Source: CAG-791 sp963657295
Lineage (GTDB): Bacteria; Bacillota; Clostridia; Lachnospirales; Lachnospiraceae
DNA: 12,543 nt
Direction: 5' to 3'
Assembly (NCBI GenBank): GCA_963657295.1
Contig: CAVKMX010000066.1
Coordinates: forward strand, 1-12,543
Shown here: positions 5,436 through 12,543 of the stretch, piece after piece
Numbering within the stretch: position 1 is the first letter of the stretch
How the letters are laid out: each line of letters begins with the position of its first letter
Notes under the pieces: model-generated
What the model was told of the DNA's origin: nothing
What the model saw: the letters and a program-made list of their open reading frames with translations, nothing else
Databases searched by the model: none
Position numbers and translations under genes: made by a program

Positions 5436-7136
5436 TCAGGAGATGGCATCGACCATCCGGCCGACGGCCTCGGCAAGTGAGGCAATGGCTGCGTCGGCCG
5501 CACCGGCCTCCCGGCTGAAGGCATAATAATAGAATTTGATCTTGGGCTCTGTTCCGGAGGGGCGCATTGCGAACCAGCTGCCGTCGCTCAGAAGGAAGCG
5601 CAGCACATTGCCCGCAGGAATGTCGCCGCAGCCGTGAAGATAATCCGTGATCTGCGAGACCCGGAAGTCTCCGAAGGAGGCCGGTTTCCCGCTGCGGAAG
5701 GCGTCCATGATGCGCCCGATGCGCGCAGCGCCCTCCTGCCCCTGCAGGACCAGGGAGACCTGACGCTCTGCGTAATAGCCGTAGCGCCGGTAGAGATCCT
5801 CCAGAGCATCGGCGAGAGTGCGGCCCTTTTTGCGGTACCAGGCAGCCATCTCGGCGATCAGCATGCCGGCACAGATGCCGTCCTTGTCCCGGACCTTTGC
5901 ACCCGGGGCACAGCCGATGCTTTCTTCATAGCCGAAGAAATAGGTGCCGCCCGCAGCCTCCAGCTCCGGAATGCGCCCGCAGATATTCTTGAAGCCGGTC
6001 AGTGCCTCATACACATGGATGCCGTAGCTCTCGCAGATTGCCCTCCCCAGATCTCCTGTGACGATGGATTTGATCATAAAGGCCTGCGAAGGCAGGGCTC
6101 CGCGTACCCGCTGACTCTCTGCCATGTAGGCGATGAGGAGAGCACCGGTCTGGTTGCCGTTTAACGGCCGGTAGCCGCCGTGCCCGTCCGGAATCTCAAC
6201 CGCCATGCGGTCACTGTCGGGGTCCGTTGCAATGAGGACGTCGGCGTGCAGGTCCTGTCCGAGGGACTCGGCCAGACGAAAGGCCTTCGGATCCTCCGGA
6301 TTGGGATAACCGACGGTCGTGAACTCCGGATCAGGCTCGGCCTGCTCCGGAACCAGAACGAAATTTACGAAGCCCCTCTGCTGCATGATGCGGGAGAGAG
6401 GAACGGCGCCGGCACCGTTGAGCGGTGTGTAGACAACCGAAACCGTCCTGTCAAGCTCCTCATCCGGGCGCTGCGCCATGGACAGAACGTAGTCCAGATA
6501 AGACCGATCCATGTCATCTCCGAGGATGCTGACGAGCCCCTGCTCCCTGGCACAGTCAAGAGGCAGACGGTGAATGACGGTATCGTCCAGAAGATCCAGC
6601 TGCTGGATTTCATGGAGAATGCCGTCCGAGACGCTGCCGGAGATCTGCGCACCATCCTCCCAGTAGACCTTATATCCATTGTATTCCTTCGGATTATGGC
6701 TGGCTGTCATGTTGATGCCGGCGGCTGCACCCAGACGGCGGATGGCATAGGACAGCTCCGGCGTGGGGCGAAGGTCGGGGAAGAGATGGACGCGGATTCC
6801 GTTCCCGGCCAGGATTTCGGCAGAGAGCTCCGAGAACTCCCGGGAATGATACCGGCAGTCATAGGCAATGACGACACCCCTTTCTGCGGCACCGTGCGCC
6901 AGAATATAGGAGGCGATGCCCTGGGTTGCGCGGCCGATGGTCCGTACGTTCATCCGGTTGGTCCCGGCGCCGCAGATGCCGCGAAGCCCTGCAGTGCCGA
7001 AGACAATCTCCTGGTAGAAGCGGTCGGTGACGGCAGCCTCGTCTCCCCGAATGCTGTCCAGTTCCCGGTGCATGGGATCGGACGGCGGAAAATAAGCAAG
7101 CCATGCGTCATACAGCTGTTGAATCTTGTCCTTCAT
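5436..7136 (-). CDS. pgcA: Phosphoglucomutase / phosphomannomutase (PgcA type)
   Basis: This 566-residue alpha-D-phosphohexomutase interconverts hexose 1- and 6-phosphates through a phosphoserine. All four signature motifs are intact. The active-site loop is TASHNP with Ser146 (144-149), the metal-binding loop is DPDSD (Asp305, Asp307, Asp309), the sugar-binding loop is GYEES (402-406), and the phosphate-binding loop is RPSGTEPK (525-532). Length and the N-terminal FGTAGLRG segment (46-53) fit the long Firmicute alpha-phosphoglucomutase branch that supplies glucose 1-phosphate for glycolipids and polysaccharides. The ATG at 7136 follows GGAGG with an 8-nt gap. It converges with the acyltransferase gene across only 34 nt, where I see no clear terminator. 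Confidence 0.94.
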   Translation of the reverse strand: MKDKIQQLYDAWLAYFPPSDPMHRELDSIRGDEAAVTDRFYQEIVFGTAGLRGICGAGTNRMNVRTIGRATQGIASYILAHGAAERGVVIAYDCRYHSREFSELSAEILAGNGIRVHLFPDLRPTPELSYAIRRLGAAAGINMTASHNPKEYNGYKVYWEDGAQISGSVSDGILHEIQQLDLLDDTVIHRLPLDCAREQGLVSILGDDMDRSYLDYVLSMAQRPDEELDRTVSVVYTPLNGAGAVPLSRIMQQRGFVNFVLVPEQAEPDPEFTTVGYPNPEDPKAFRLAESLGQDLHADVLIATDPDSDRMAVEIPDGHGGYRPLNGNQTGALLIAYMAESQRVRGALPSQAFMIKSIVTGDLGRAICESYGIHVYEALTGFKNICGRIPELEAAGGTYFFGYEESIGCAPGAKVRDKDGICAGMLIAEMAAWYRKKGRTLADALEDLYRRYGYYAERQVSLVLQGQEGAARIGRIMDAFRSGKPASFGDFRVSQITDYLHGCGDIPAGNVLRFLLSDGSWFAMRPSGTEPKIKFYYYAFSREAGAADAAIASLAEAVGRMVDAIS

Positions 7137-7183
7137 CGTTGGTGCCTCCGTTTCTGCCGCAGATGCGCGGGATTCGTTCCACT

Positions 7184-7212
7184 ATAGTAAATCCTGCGGC
7201 GGAACGGATCAA
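7184..7212 (-). promoter_or_regulatory. Promoter of the phosphohexomutase gene
   Basis: On the minus strand: TTGATC (7207-7212), a 17-nt spacer, TACTAT (7184-7189). The predicted start lies about 40 nt before the start codon. Confidence 0.65.
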
Positions 7213-7243
7213 CTGTCTCACGGTCCGAATCCGCGAAGGCGGG

Positions 7244-7272
7244 TTGCACTTCGCACTGCGGAAATCTATGAT
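7244..7272 (+). promoter_or_regulatory. Promoter of the D-2-hydroxyacid dehydrogenase gene
   Basis: TTGCAC (7244-7249), a 17-nt spacer, TATGAT (7267-7272). It is arranged back-to-back with the mutase promoter, the two -35 boxes being 31 nt apart, so one regulator bound between them could affect both. Confidence 0.7.
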
Positions 7273-7305
7273 AAACGGAGAACAATTCAGAAAAGAGGCG
7301 AAGAG

Positions 7306-8295
7306 ATGAAGATATTCTTCTATACGCTGCGGCCGTACGATGAAGTCCCTTTTGCGGAGCGGTTCAGCCGGGAAACCGGCATCGAGTTCGATTACACGAC
7401 AGATTATCCGGATGAGAACAATTACGTCCTCGCGAAGGGGGCGGATGCCGTCTGCACAACCCCCTGTGACATGTCGGCAGCCATGCTGGAGAGGTTTGCA
7501 TCCATCGGGGTGCGTTTCGTCGTCTGCCGTTCCATCGGGTATGATCATGTGGATCTGGCGAAGGCAAAGGAGCTGGGGATGCGGGTCTCCAATGCCAGCT
7601 ATCCGCCCTCCGGTGTGGCGCATTATGCCCTCCTTCTGATGCTGATGCTCCAGCGCAGAATCGTCCCGATCCTCAAGCGGGCAGATCTGCAGGATTATTC
7701 CCTGAAGGGCAAGATCGGCGACGACATCGCCTACCAGACGGTCGGCGTCATCGGAACGGGGCGGATCGGCAGAACGCTGATTCATTCCCTCTCCGGCATG
7801 GGGTGCCGGATCCTGTGCTACGATCCGTATGAAAACGAAGAGGTGAAAACGATGGCGCAATATGTGCCTCTGGAGCAGCTGTACCGGGAGGCGGACGTCA
7901 TTTCACTTCATACCAATGCGACGGAGGCCAATTACCACCTGCTGGATGCGGGGGCCTTTGCCCAGATGAAGGACGGCGTTCTCATCATCAATACAGCCAG
8001 AGGCAAGCTGATTGATACCGATGCCCTGATCCGGGCCCTGGAGAGCGGAAAGGTGGGAGGAGCGGCCCTGGATGTCCTGGAGAAGGAGGACGGGCTGTAT
8101 TATTACAATCGCGTCGGCGATGTGATCGACAATCCGGAGATGGCGCTGCTGCGCTCCTTCCCCAACGTGATCATGAGCCCGCACACCGCCTTCTATACGA
8201 AACAGGCTGTCAGCTACATGGTGCAGAGCTGTTTTGAAGCGGCCGATGCCTTCGCAAAGGGAGGTCAGACGGTGCACGAAGTGAAGCTCCCATGA
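7306..8295 (+). CDS. D-2-hydroxyacid dehydrogenase (D-lactate dehydrogenase type)
   Basis: The 329-residue enzyme belongs to the D-isomer specific 2-hydroxyacid dehydrogenase family, probably reducing pyruvate or a related 2-oxoacid to the D-hydroxy acid with NADH. It has the nucleotide-binding motif GVIGTGRIG (147-155), Asp173 at the end of the next strand (NAD preference), and the catalytic set Arg232 (NTARGKLID), Glu261 and His293 (SPHTAF). The CRSIGYDHVDL segment (74-84) is typical of the D-LDH/VanH branch. Branched-chain 2-oxoacids as substrate cannot be excluded. The ATG at 7306 is preferred over upstream in-frame starts because it follows the promoter at 7244-7272 and an AGAGGCG-like site. 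Downstream to 8437 I see only GC-rich inverted repeats without a T run. Confidence 0.92.
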   Translation: MKIFFYTLRPYDEVPFAERFSRETGIEFDYTTDYPDENNYVLAKGADAVCTTPCDMSAAMLERFASIGVRFVVCRSIGYDHVDLAKAKELGMRVSNASYPPSGVAHYALLLMLMLQRRIVPILKRADLQDYSLKGKIGDDIAYQTVGVIGTGRIGRTLIHSLSGMGCRILCYDPYENEEVKTMAQYVPLEQLYREADVISLHTNATEANYHLLDAGAFAQMKDGVLIINTARGKLIDTDALIRALESGKVGGAALDVLEKEDGLYYYNRVGDVIDNPEMALLRSFPNVIMSPHTAFYTKQAVSYMVQSCFEAADAFAKGGQTVHEVKLP

Positions 8296-8437
8296 GAGAA
8301 CCGGCGCCGCGCGGCAGGACTTCCGGTGCAGCGTTTGCAAAACCGATGTATTAAGTGCACTGCGCCGCGAGCCGGGAAGAGCAGCTGCTGCGCGCCCGGG
8401 GGGTGCTCCTGCAGCGGACGCAGAAGAGAGGCGAGAA

Positions 8438-8821
8438 ATGAACAGAAAAGACAGGAAACGCAGGCAGCCCCTGTACCGGAGCTTTCAATACGCCTTTGAA
8501 GGCCTGTTCCGCACGATACGTGAGGAACGCAACATGCAGATCCATTGCTGCGCAGCGGTGCTGGTGCTGGTCTTCGGCACAGCGCTGCGGATTTCCAGAG
8601 AAGAGTGGTTCGTCTGTCTGATCCTCTTCGGCCTGGTGATGGGGCTGGAATGCGTGAACACAGCCGTGGAGGCCGTGGTGGATCTGGTGACCCTGGAGAG
8701 AAAACCGCTGGCCAAAAAGGCGAAGGATGCAGCGGCCGGCGCGGTTCTGGCGGCAGCCATTTTCGCTGCGGTGATCGGCTTGTGGATTTTCCTGCCGAAG
8801 CTCCTGGCCCTGAATGGTTAA
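8438..8821 (+). CDS. dgkA: Diacylglycerol / undecaprenol kinase (DgkA family)
   Basis: A 127-residue integral membrane kinase with three predicted membrane helices (about 34-52, 57-84, 98-120). Family hallmarks are REERNMQIH with Glu28/Glu29 near the N-terminus, ECVNTAVEAVVDLV with Glu71, Asn74 and Glu78, and KDAAAGAV with Asp97. In Gram-positive bacteria these enzymes mainly phosphorylate undecaprenol and so recycle the cell-wall lipid carrier; diacylglycerol is the other substrate. The ATG follows GAGAGGCG. The gap to the upstream dehydrogenase is 142 nt without a clear promoter, so read-through is possible. Confidence 0.93.
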   Translation: MNRKDRKRRQPLYRSFQYAFEGLFRTIREERNMQIHCCAAVLVLVFGTALRISREEWFVCLILFGLVMGLECVNTAVEAVVDLVTLERKPLAKKAKDAAAGAVLAAAIFAAVIGLWIFLPKLLALNG

Positions 8822-8866
8822 AAAGCTATAAAATCTCCTGCGGCGGGAACCCGTGTACGGAAGCTA

Positions 8867-8875
8867 TGCTATAAT
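8867..8875 (+). promoter_or_regulatory. Extended -10 promoter of the phasin-like transcript
   Basis: TGCTATAAT is a consensus extended -10 (TGn plus TATAAT at 8870-8875). No canonical -35 lies at the right distance; GGGAAC occurs at 8845-8850. The predicted start near 8882 falls at the first bases of the structured element. Confidence 0.7.
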
Positions 8876-8883
8876 GTGAATAT

Positions 8884-9027
8884 CTGTTCAGCACCTGCCG
8901 ATTTCAACATGAATCGGCCGTTTACGGACGGATTCATGATTGAAATCGGCAGGCGGCCAAGGTCCGAAGGACCTCTGGCCAGCCCCATCCAGAATTTGCT
9001 TCGCAAATTCTGGATGGGGCTGAACAG
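8884..9027 (+). ncRNA. Highly structured 144-nt leader/repeat element, copy B
   Basis: A 9-bp perfect outer stem (CTGTTCAGC 8884-8892 with GCTGAACAG 9019-9027) encloses three hairpins. Hairpin 1 (8894-8953) has 22 bp interrupted by a single bulged A and a small CCG/CGG cap. Hairpin 2 (8955-8980) has 11 bp with one bulge and a GAA loop. Hairpin 3 (8980-9022) has 20 perfect pairs with a TTC loop. Four outer-stem bases (GCTG 9019-9022) can instead pair with CAGC at 8980-8983 in hairpin 3, so two helices compete. No T run follows, so it is not a plain terminator. The first 58 nt recur in the sigma-factor leader. It may be a cis-regulatory RNA, a small RNA, or a palindromic MITE-like repeat. I recognise no known family. 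Confidence 0.7.
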
Positions 9028-9130
9028 AACCAAATGTGTACAGCTGTTCCGGGCTGCGCAGCAGTTCTGCGGCGGAGCTCCGGATGGCGGCGGATGTGCA
9101 GGAATCTCATCAAATCTGGAGGTAAGGCAA

Positions 9131-9460
9131 ATGGAATTGGGTGATGGAATCAAGAAATTCTTTCTGATCGGAATCGGAGCGGCGGCAACATCGGTTGAGA
9201 AGTCGGGGGAAATTCTCAGCGATCTTGTCAAGAAGGGTGAGCTGACCGTGGAGCAGGGAAAGGCCCTGAATCAGGAGCTGCGTCACAACGCCGAGGAGAA
9301 GAAGAAAAAAGCCGATGAGGAGAAGAAGAACAAGAATCTCTCCGATCTGGTATCCGGCCTTTCGGCAGAGGATCTGGCGAAGCTGAAGGAGCTGATTGCG
9401 AACGCAGAGGCTCCCTGTGAGGCTGCAAAGGAAGAGGAGCCCGCGGAGACAGCGGAATAG
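9131..9460 (+). CDS. Phasin-like small helical protein
   Basis: The 109-residue product has a short hydrophobic N-terminal stretch (about 9-20), then SGEILSDLVKKGELTVEQGKAL (25-46), the pattern of the phasin-like family in which a helix ends in LVKKGE and is followed by an EEGK-like turn. A lysine/glutamate-rich coiled-coil segment covers about 50-68, then a second helix and an acidic tail. Phasins coat polyhydroxyalkanoate granules; in Clostridia without such granules the role of these relatives is unclear. GGAGG lies eight nt before the ATG at 9131. The same frame is open upstream through the structured element, but that part has no binding site and is not considered coding. A strong terminator follows 52 nt after the stop. 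Confidence 0.8.
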   Translation: MELGDGIKKFFLIGIGAAATSVEKSGEILSDLVKKGELTVEQGKALNQELRHNAEEKKKKADEEKKNKNLSDLVSGLSAEDLAKLKELIANAEAPCEAAKEEEPAETAE

Positions 9461-9512
9461 GCGGATAAGAGGGGACGGCGGCTTTCTGCTGCCGGACGAA
9501 TGAACGGAATGC

Positions 9513-9544
9513 AAAGGGCCGCAGAGGAATCTGCGGCCCTTTTT
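9513..9544 (+). terminator. Intrinsic terminator after the phasin-like gene
   Basis: AGGGCCGCAGA (9515-9525) and TCTGCGGCCCT (9530-9540) form an 11-bp perfect stem with a GGAA loop, followed by TTTT. The A run before the stem makes it partly bidirectional. It separates the phasin-like gene from the kinase gene, for which no obvious promoter is seen in the 69 nt that follow. Confidence 0.93.
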
Positions 9545-9613
9545 GGGGCCGGGGCTTTCCGGCAGAGAGGACACAGACAAGGGCCTCATCCTGAAATGAC
9601 AGCGGAGAAGAGT

Positions 9614-11275
9614 ATGCAGGAAACAGCGAAAATGGAAGAGCGGCAGCGCAAAAAGGAGGCGGCCCAGGACAACCGGTCCCGCCTTGGCGAGATCCGGCAT
9701 GTTCTGGCACGGAACCATATCACCCGGGGTGTCACGCCGGAGAAGTTCCGCACCATTCTGGAGGAGCTGGGACCGACCTATATCAAGCTGGGACAGATTG
9801 CGTCTCTCCACTCGGACATCCTGCCGAAGCGCTATTGCGATGAGCTGCTGAAGCTGAACTCGGACGTGACGCCGATGCCCTTTGATGAGGTGGAGGAGGT
9901 CATTGTCCGCTCTTACCGGCGGGACTGGCATGAGATCTTTGCATCCATTGATCCGAAGCCGCTGGGGTCCGCGTCGATTGCGCAGGTGCACCGGGCCGTG
10001 CTGCAGACCGGTGAGGATGTGGTCGTCAAGGTCCAGCGGAAGGGAATCTATGACATCATGGCAAGGGACATCAGCCTCCTGCACAGTCTGGTGCGGCTGA
10101 TGCCGCCGGTGGGAGATCTGAAGAACCTGGTGGACCTCAACATGGTGCTGGATGAGCTGTGGGTTGTGGCGCAGGAGGAGATGGACTTCCTGAAGGAAGC
10201 GGCCAACATGGAGGAGTTCGCCAGGAACAACAAGGACATCGTCTATGTCACCTGTCCCAAGCTCTATCATGAGTACACCACGAGCCGCGTGCTGGTCATG
10301 GAATATGTGGACGGAATCTCCATCAATGACCGGGAGGTCCTCGAGGAGAGGGGATACGACCTTCATGAAATCGGGACCAAATATGTCAACAACTTCATCA
10401 AGCAGGTGATGGATGACGGCTTTTTCCATGCGGATCCGCACCCCGGAAACGTCAAGGTGGCAGGCGGTAAGATCGTCTGGATTGACATGGGAATGATGGG
10501 ACGCCTGTCGGAAAAGGATCGAAGGGTCATGGGCAAGGGCGTCAAGGGCATCGCGCTCCACGATGTCAACATGGTGGAGAGTGCCGTGCTGGAGATCGGG
10601 GAATTCCGGGGCAAGCCGGACCGGGCGAGGCTCTGGCAGGATCTGCGCCGCTTTCTGGATGACTACGGCTCGGCCTCCATGGGCAGCATCGACATTGCGG
10701 AGGTGCTGATGGAGCTCATGGAAATCATGAAGGAGAACGACATCACGCTGCCGCACGGCGTGACCATGCTCTGCCGGGGGCTGGCACACGTAGAGGGGGT
10801 CCTTGCGGACATTAGTCCGGACATCAACATGTTCCAGATTGCCGCCACCCGCTTTACAGAGGATTTCTTCCATGACCTCGATTGGAAGCAGGAGCTGAAC
10901 AAAAACGGAAGGCTGCTCTATCGCGCGGTAAAGAAGGGGGCGGAGATTCCGTCCCTGACCACGGATACGCTGAATGAGTTCCTGCACGGCAGGGCGAGGG
11001 TGAACATCATCATGAGCGCGCAGGATGAGCTGACGGTGGTGGCGTATGCGCTGGTGCGCAACCTGGTCATCGGCCTGTGCATCGCGGCGCTGCTGATGTC
11101 CTCGGCCATCATCTGCACCACCAATATGCAGCCGCAGATCATGGGTATCCCCGTGCTGGGAGCTGCGGGATTCGTTTTTGCCCTGAGCTGCAGCTTCTTC
11201 CTGGTGCTGCGGAACATCTATTATCGATATCGGAAGCCGAAGAAAAACAAAAAAAGCTGGAAATTCTGGAAGTAA
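9614..11275 (+). CDS. UbiB/ABC1 (AarF) family atypical kinase
   Basis: The 553-residue product carries the UbiB-family kinase-like fold and two C-terminal membrane helices (about 480-505 and 512-540). Signatures are the KxGQ motif (KLGQ, 58-61), an alanine-rich-loop equivalent PLGSASIAQVH (117-127), the lysine VVVKV (Lys139), an ExD motif (Glu189/Asp191), HADPHPGN (272-279) and DMG (291-293) in place of DFG. In other bacteria these proteins support ubiquinone synthesis or lipid handling; a quinone role is uncertain in a fermentative Clostridia-like organism. I chose the ATG at 9614 because GGAG lies six nt upstream and earlier in-frame starts fall in or just after the terminator. The TRIC-like gene starts eight nt after its stop, so the two are probably co-transcribed. 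Confidence 0.9.
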   Translation: MQETAKMEERQRKKEAAQDNRSRLGEIRHVLARNHITRGVTPEKFRTILEELGPTYIKLGQIASLHSDILPKRYCDELLKLNSDVTPMPFDEVEEVIVRSYRRDWHEIFASIDPKPLGSASIAQVHRAVLQTGEDVVVKVQRKGIYDIMARDISLLHSLVRLMPPVGDLKNLVDLNMVLDELWVVAQEEMDFLKEAANMEEFARNNKDIVYVTCPKLYHEYTTSRVLVMEYVDGISINDREVLEERGYDLHEIGTKYVNNFIKQVMDDGFFHADPHPGNVKVAGGKIVWIDMGMMGRLSEKDRRVMGKGVKGIALHDVNMVESAVLEIGEFRGKPDRARLWQDLRRFLDDYGSASMGSIDIAEVLMELMEIMKENDITLPHGVTMLCRGLAHVEGVLADISPDINMFQIAATRFTEDFFHDLDWKQELNKNGRLLYRAVKKGAEIPSLTTDTLNEFLHGRARVNIIMSAQDELTVVAYALVRNLVIGLCIAALLMSSAIICTTNMQPQIMGIPVLGAAGFVFALSCSFFLVLRNIYYRYRKPKKNKKSWKFWK

Positions 11276-11283
11276 ACGGACAT

Positions 11284-11928
11284 ATGGAGCTACAGACATT
11301 ACTGCAATCGGGCATGGAACTGCTGGGAACCATTGCCTTTGCCGTTTCCGGCGCAATGGTGGGAATTCAATGCAGCATGGACGTGTTCGGTGTATGCGTC
11401 CTGGGCGTTGCCACAGCCGCCGGAGGCGGGATCACGCGGGACATCATCCTCGGCATTCTGCCGACTGCCTTTGCGGATCCCCGTGACATTGAGGTGGCGG
11501 CTGCCACGTCCCTGCTGGTCTTTCTGTTCCTTTATTTCCGCAGGAAACGAAAGGATTTCGGACTGTGGTATGACCGCATCCTCCTGGGAATGGATTCCGT
11601 CGGCCTGGGAATTTTCTCTGTGATGGGTGTGATGGCCGGGATCCGGCAGGGCTATGGGGAGAACATCTTCCTGCTGGCCGTTCTGGGAACCCTGACGGGC
11701 GTCGGCGGCGGTCTGATGCGCGACATCATGGCGGGGGTGCCGCCGTATATCTTTGTGAAGCACATCTATGCGCTGGCCTCCGCCGCCGGATCTCTGAGCT
11801 ACATCTTCCTTGTAAGGCGGCTCGACCCCGGAATTTCCATGCTGACCGCCTCCGCCCTCGTGGTGCTCATCCGGCTCCTGGCAGCGCACTATCGGTGGAA
11901 TCTTCCAAAGGTGCACCTGGAGCCATGA
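11284..11928 (+). CDS. TRIC/UPF0126 family membrane protein
   Basis: A 214-residue protein of about seven membrane segments built as two homologous halves. Each half carries the family motif, GGGITRD (47-53) and GGGLMRD (141-147). The family (UPF0126, related to trimeric intracellular cation channels; E. coli YadS/YicG) consists of small channels or transporters; some members have been linked to glycine transport. The ATG at 11284 lies eight nt after the kinase stop, with GGAAG at 11268-11272 as a somewhat distant binding site. The length is normal. Its TGA stop is followed by 81 further in-frame sense codons (see the next entry). Confidence 0.9.
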   Translation: MELQTLLQSGMELLGTIAFAVSGAMVGIQCSMDVFGVCVLGVATAAGGGITRDIILGILPTAFADPRDIEVAAATSLLVFLFLYFRRKRKDFGLWYDRILLGMDSVGLGIFSVMGVMAGIRQGYGENIFLLAVLGTLTGVGGGLMRDIMAGVPPYIFVKHIYALASAAGSLSYIFLVRRLDPGISMLTASALVVLIRLLAAHYRWNLPKVHLEP

Positions 11929-12174
11929 AAGGCCGAGGCGAAGTGTGAGCGGATGGGGCCGTGCCGGAGCTACGGCGCAGTGCATTGGCTCCGGCGCAGA
12001 GGATCCTTCCGCCATTGGGAGGGGCTGACACCCATTGCCATGGTGCCGATGCGTGTTCCGCCGACAGCGAGGATTTATCATTTTGCAGGACAGAAGGAAC
12101 CGGATATGGAGGAGCTGAGGGCATTTGCCTATGAGCTGGCGCAGCAGCTGAAAAGGGAATGCCGAATCCTCTGA
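11929..12174 (+). other. Open frame following the TRIC-like gene, possible gene remnant
   Basis: After the TGA at 11926-11928 the same frame stays open to a TGA at 12172-12174. Its second half (from about 12040) reads like real protein, with balanced codon use and a helical end PDMEELRAFAYELAQQLKRE. An ATG at 11953 exists but has no good ribosome binding site. I recognise no family. It may be a degraded gene or a small unknown protein; chance is also possible at this GC content. No other feature is visible in 11929-12252. Confidence 0.25.
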
Positions 12175-12252
12175 CAGGATGGCGCAGGCCGGTTATTCTG
12201 TAAATGATTACCGGGGGCAGAGCCTCCTGCGGTATTCAGAACCATCCAAAGC

Positions 12253-12292
12253 CCAGGAACCCCGCCGCTGTTGCCAGCGGCGGGGTCCCTGG
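12253..12292. terminator. Strong hairpin, probable terminator of the minus-strand gene
   Basis: CCAGG plus ACCCCGCCGCTG pairs with CAGCGGCGGGGT plus CCTGG around a TTGC loop, giving 17 bp with one mismatch. It lies about 67 nt beyond the stop codon of the asparagine synthase gene. The T tract on the minus side is weak (CTTTGG), and none follows on the plus side. Confidence 0.5.
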
Positions 12293-12359
12293 TGAATAAA
12301 AGAAAATAGAGAATATGTATAGCAAGCGGCTCCGCGGAGAACCGCATTACTACCGGAAA

Positions 12360-12543
12360 TTATTGTCCGGATGCTCCGTAGTTGGAGAGCACGCGGGCGG
12401 AAGGATCGTTGACGTCACAGCCTTCCCAGCTCTTGTTGGGCATCCAGAAGTCCGGAATCATCTGACTCTGTCCGGGATAATATTTCTCGAACAGCTCGCG
12501 GTAGAGGAGAGACTCCTTGGTGAACGGCTGAGCATGCGTATAC
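12360..12543 (-). CDS. asnB: Asparagine synthase (glutamine-hydrolysing), C-terminal part
   Basis: Only the last 60 codons are in the window; the rest lies beyond its right edge. The translated tail has FTKESLLYRELFEKYYPGQ, then a tryptophan-containing stretch (MPNKSWEGCDVNDPSARV) and a short end LSNYGASGQ. This matches the C-terminus of AsnB-type enzymes, which share a KE..YYR..FE..FP segment, an aromatic W near the end and a closing NDPSGRA-type motif. The full enzyme makes asparagine from aspartate, ATP and glutamine. The identification rests on this tail alone. Confidence 0.75.
   Translation of the reverse strand, partial: YTHAQPFTKESLLYRELFEKYYPGQSQMIPDFWMPNKSWEGCDVNDPSARVLSNYGASGQ

Noticed and set aside
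3482..5524. Very long minus-strand open frame opposite oadB and the acyltransferase gene
   Set aside because: It is an antisense artefact of GC-rich codon use. The translation is low-complexity and rich in Arg, Gln and His, and the plus-strand genes have clear family motifs.
8296..8437. Possible terminator or promoter between the dehydrogenase and DgkA genes
   Set aside because: GC-rich inverted repeats are present but none has a T run, and the TTGCAA and TATTAA words near 8335-8353 are too close together for a promoter.
8876..9130. N-terminal extension of the phasin-like protein through the structured element
   Set aside because: The frame is open only because the palindromic element happens to lack stops. 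Both strands give mirror-image peptides there, and the real binding site and ATG are at 9118-9131.
9110..11356. Long minus-strand open frame opposite the UbiB-type kinase gene
   Set aside because: It is a shadow of the kinase gene with no recognisable domain and an Arg/His-rich composition.

Overview
The window looks like a chromosomal segment from a GC-rich, fermentative Clostridia-type Firmicute, possibly Lachnospiraceae-like. That placement is inferred from strong AGGAGG-type ribosome binding sites, sigma-A promoters with 17-bp spacers, a yybP-ykoY riboswitch, a sodium-pump decarboxylase beta subunit, a D-lactate dehydrogenase-type enzyme and a Gram-positive-type diacylglycerol/undecaprenol kinase. 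No transposase, phage gene or CRISPR array is visible. A run of 10 Ns at 2500-2509 marks an assembly gap.

Left part (1-2400). A tRNA-Met gene with a consensus promoter lies on the minus strand, followed by an ECF-type sigma factor gene on the same strand. Divergent from the sigma gene is a two-gene plus-strand unit: a 77-residue acidic protein of unknown function, then a large lipoprotein. The sigma gene has a leader of about 200 nt that begins with a 58-nt sequence element.

Middle (2400-5400). A long imperfect inverted repeat spans the N gap. It is followed by a promoter, a manganese-sensing yybP-ykoY riboswitch and an overlapping intrinsic terminator. The switch sits directly upstream of an OadB/GcdB-type sodium-pump subunit and a 44-codon single-membrane-segment protein that fits the small gamma subunit. 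An acyltransferase-3 membrane protein follows. The carboxyltransferase and biotin-carrier subunits are not in the window.

Right part (5400-12543). A phosphoglucomutase/phosphomannomutase gene (minus) and a D-2-hydroxyacid dehydrogenase gene (plus) diverge from a compact intergenic region with two well-formed promoters. A DgkA-type lipid kinase follows. Next is an extended -10 promoter and a highly base-paired 144-nt element in the leader of a small phasin-like gene. The first 58 nt of this element nearly match the element in the sigma-factor leader, and both lie exactly 10 nt after a -10 box. A strong terminator, a UbiB/ABC1-type atypical kinase and a TRIC/UPF0126 membrane protein follow. The window ends in the 3' part of an asparagine synthase (glutamine-hydrolysing) gene on the minus strand.

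The two most unusual signals are the leader element shared by the sigma factor and phasin-like genes, and the placement of a manganese riboswitch on a sodium-pump decarboxylase subunit.
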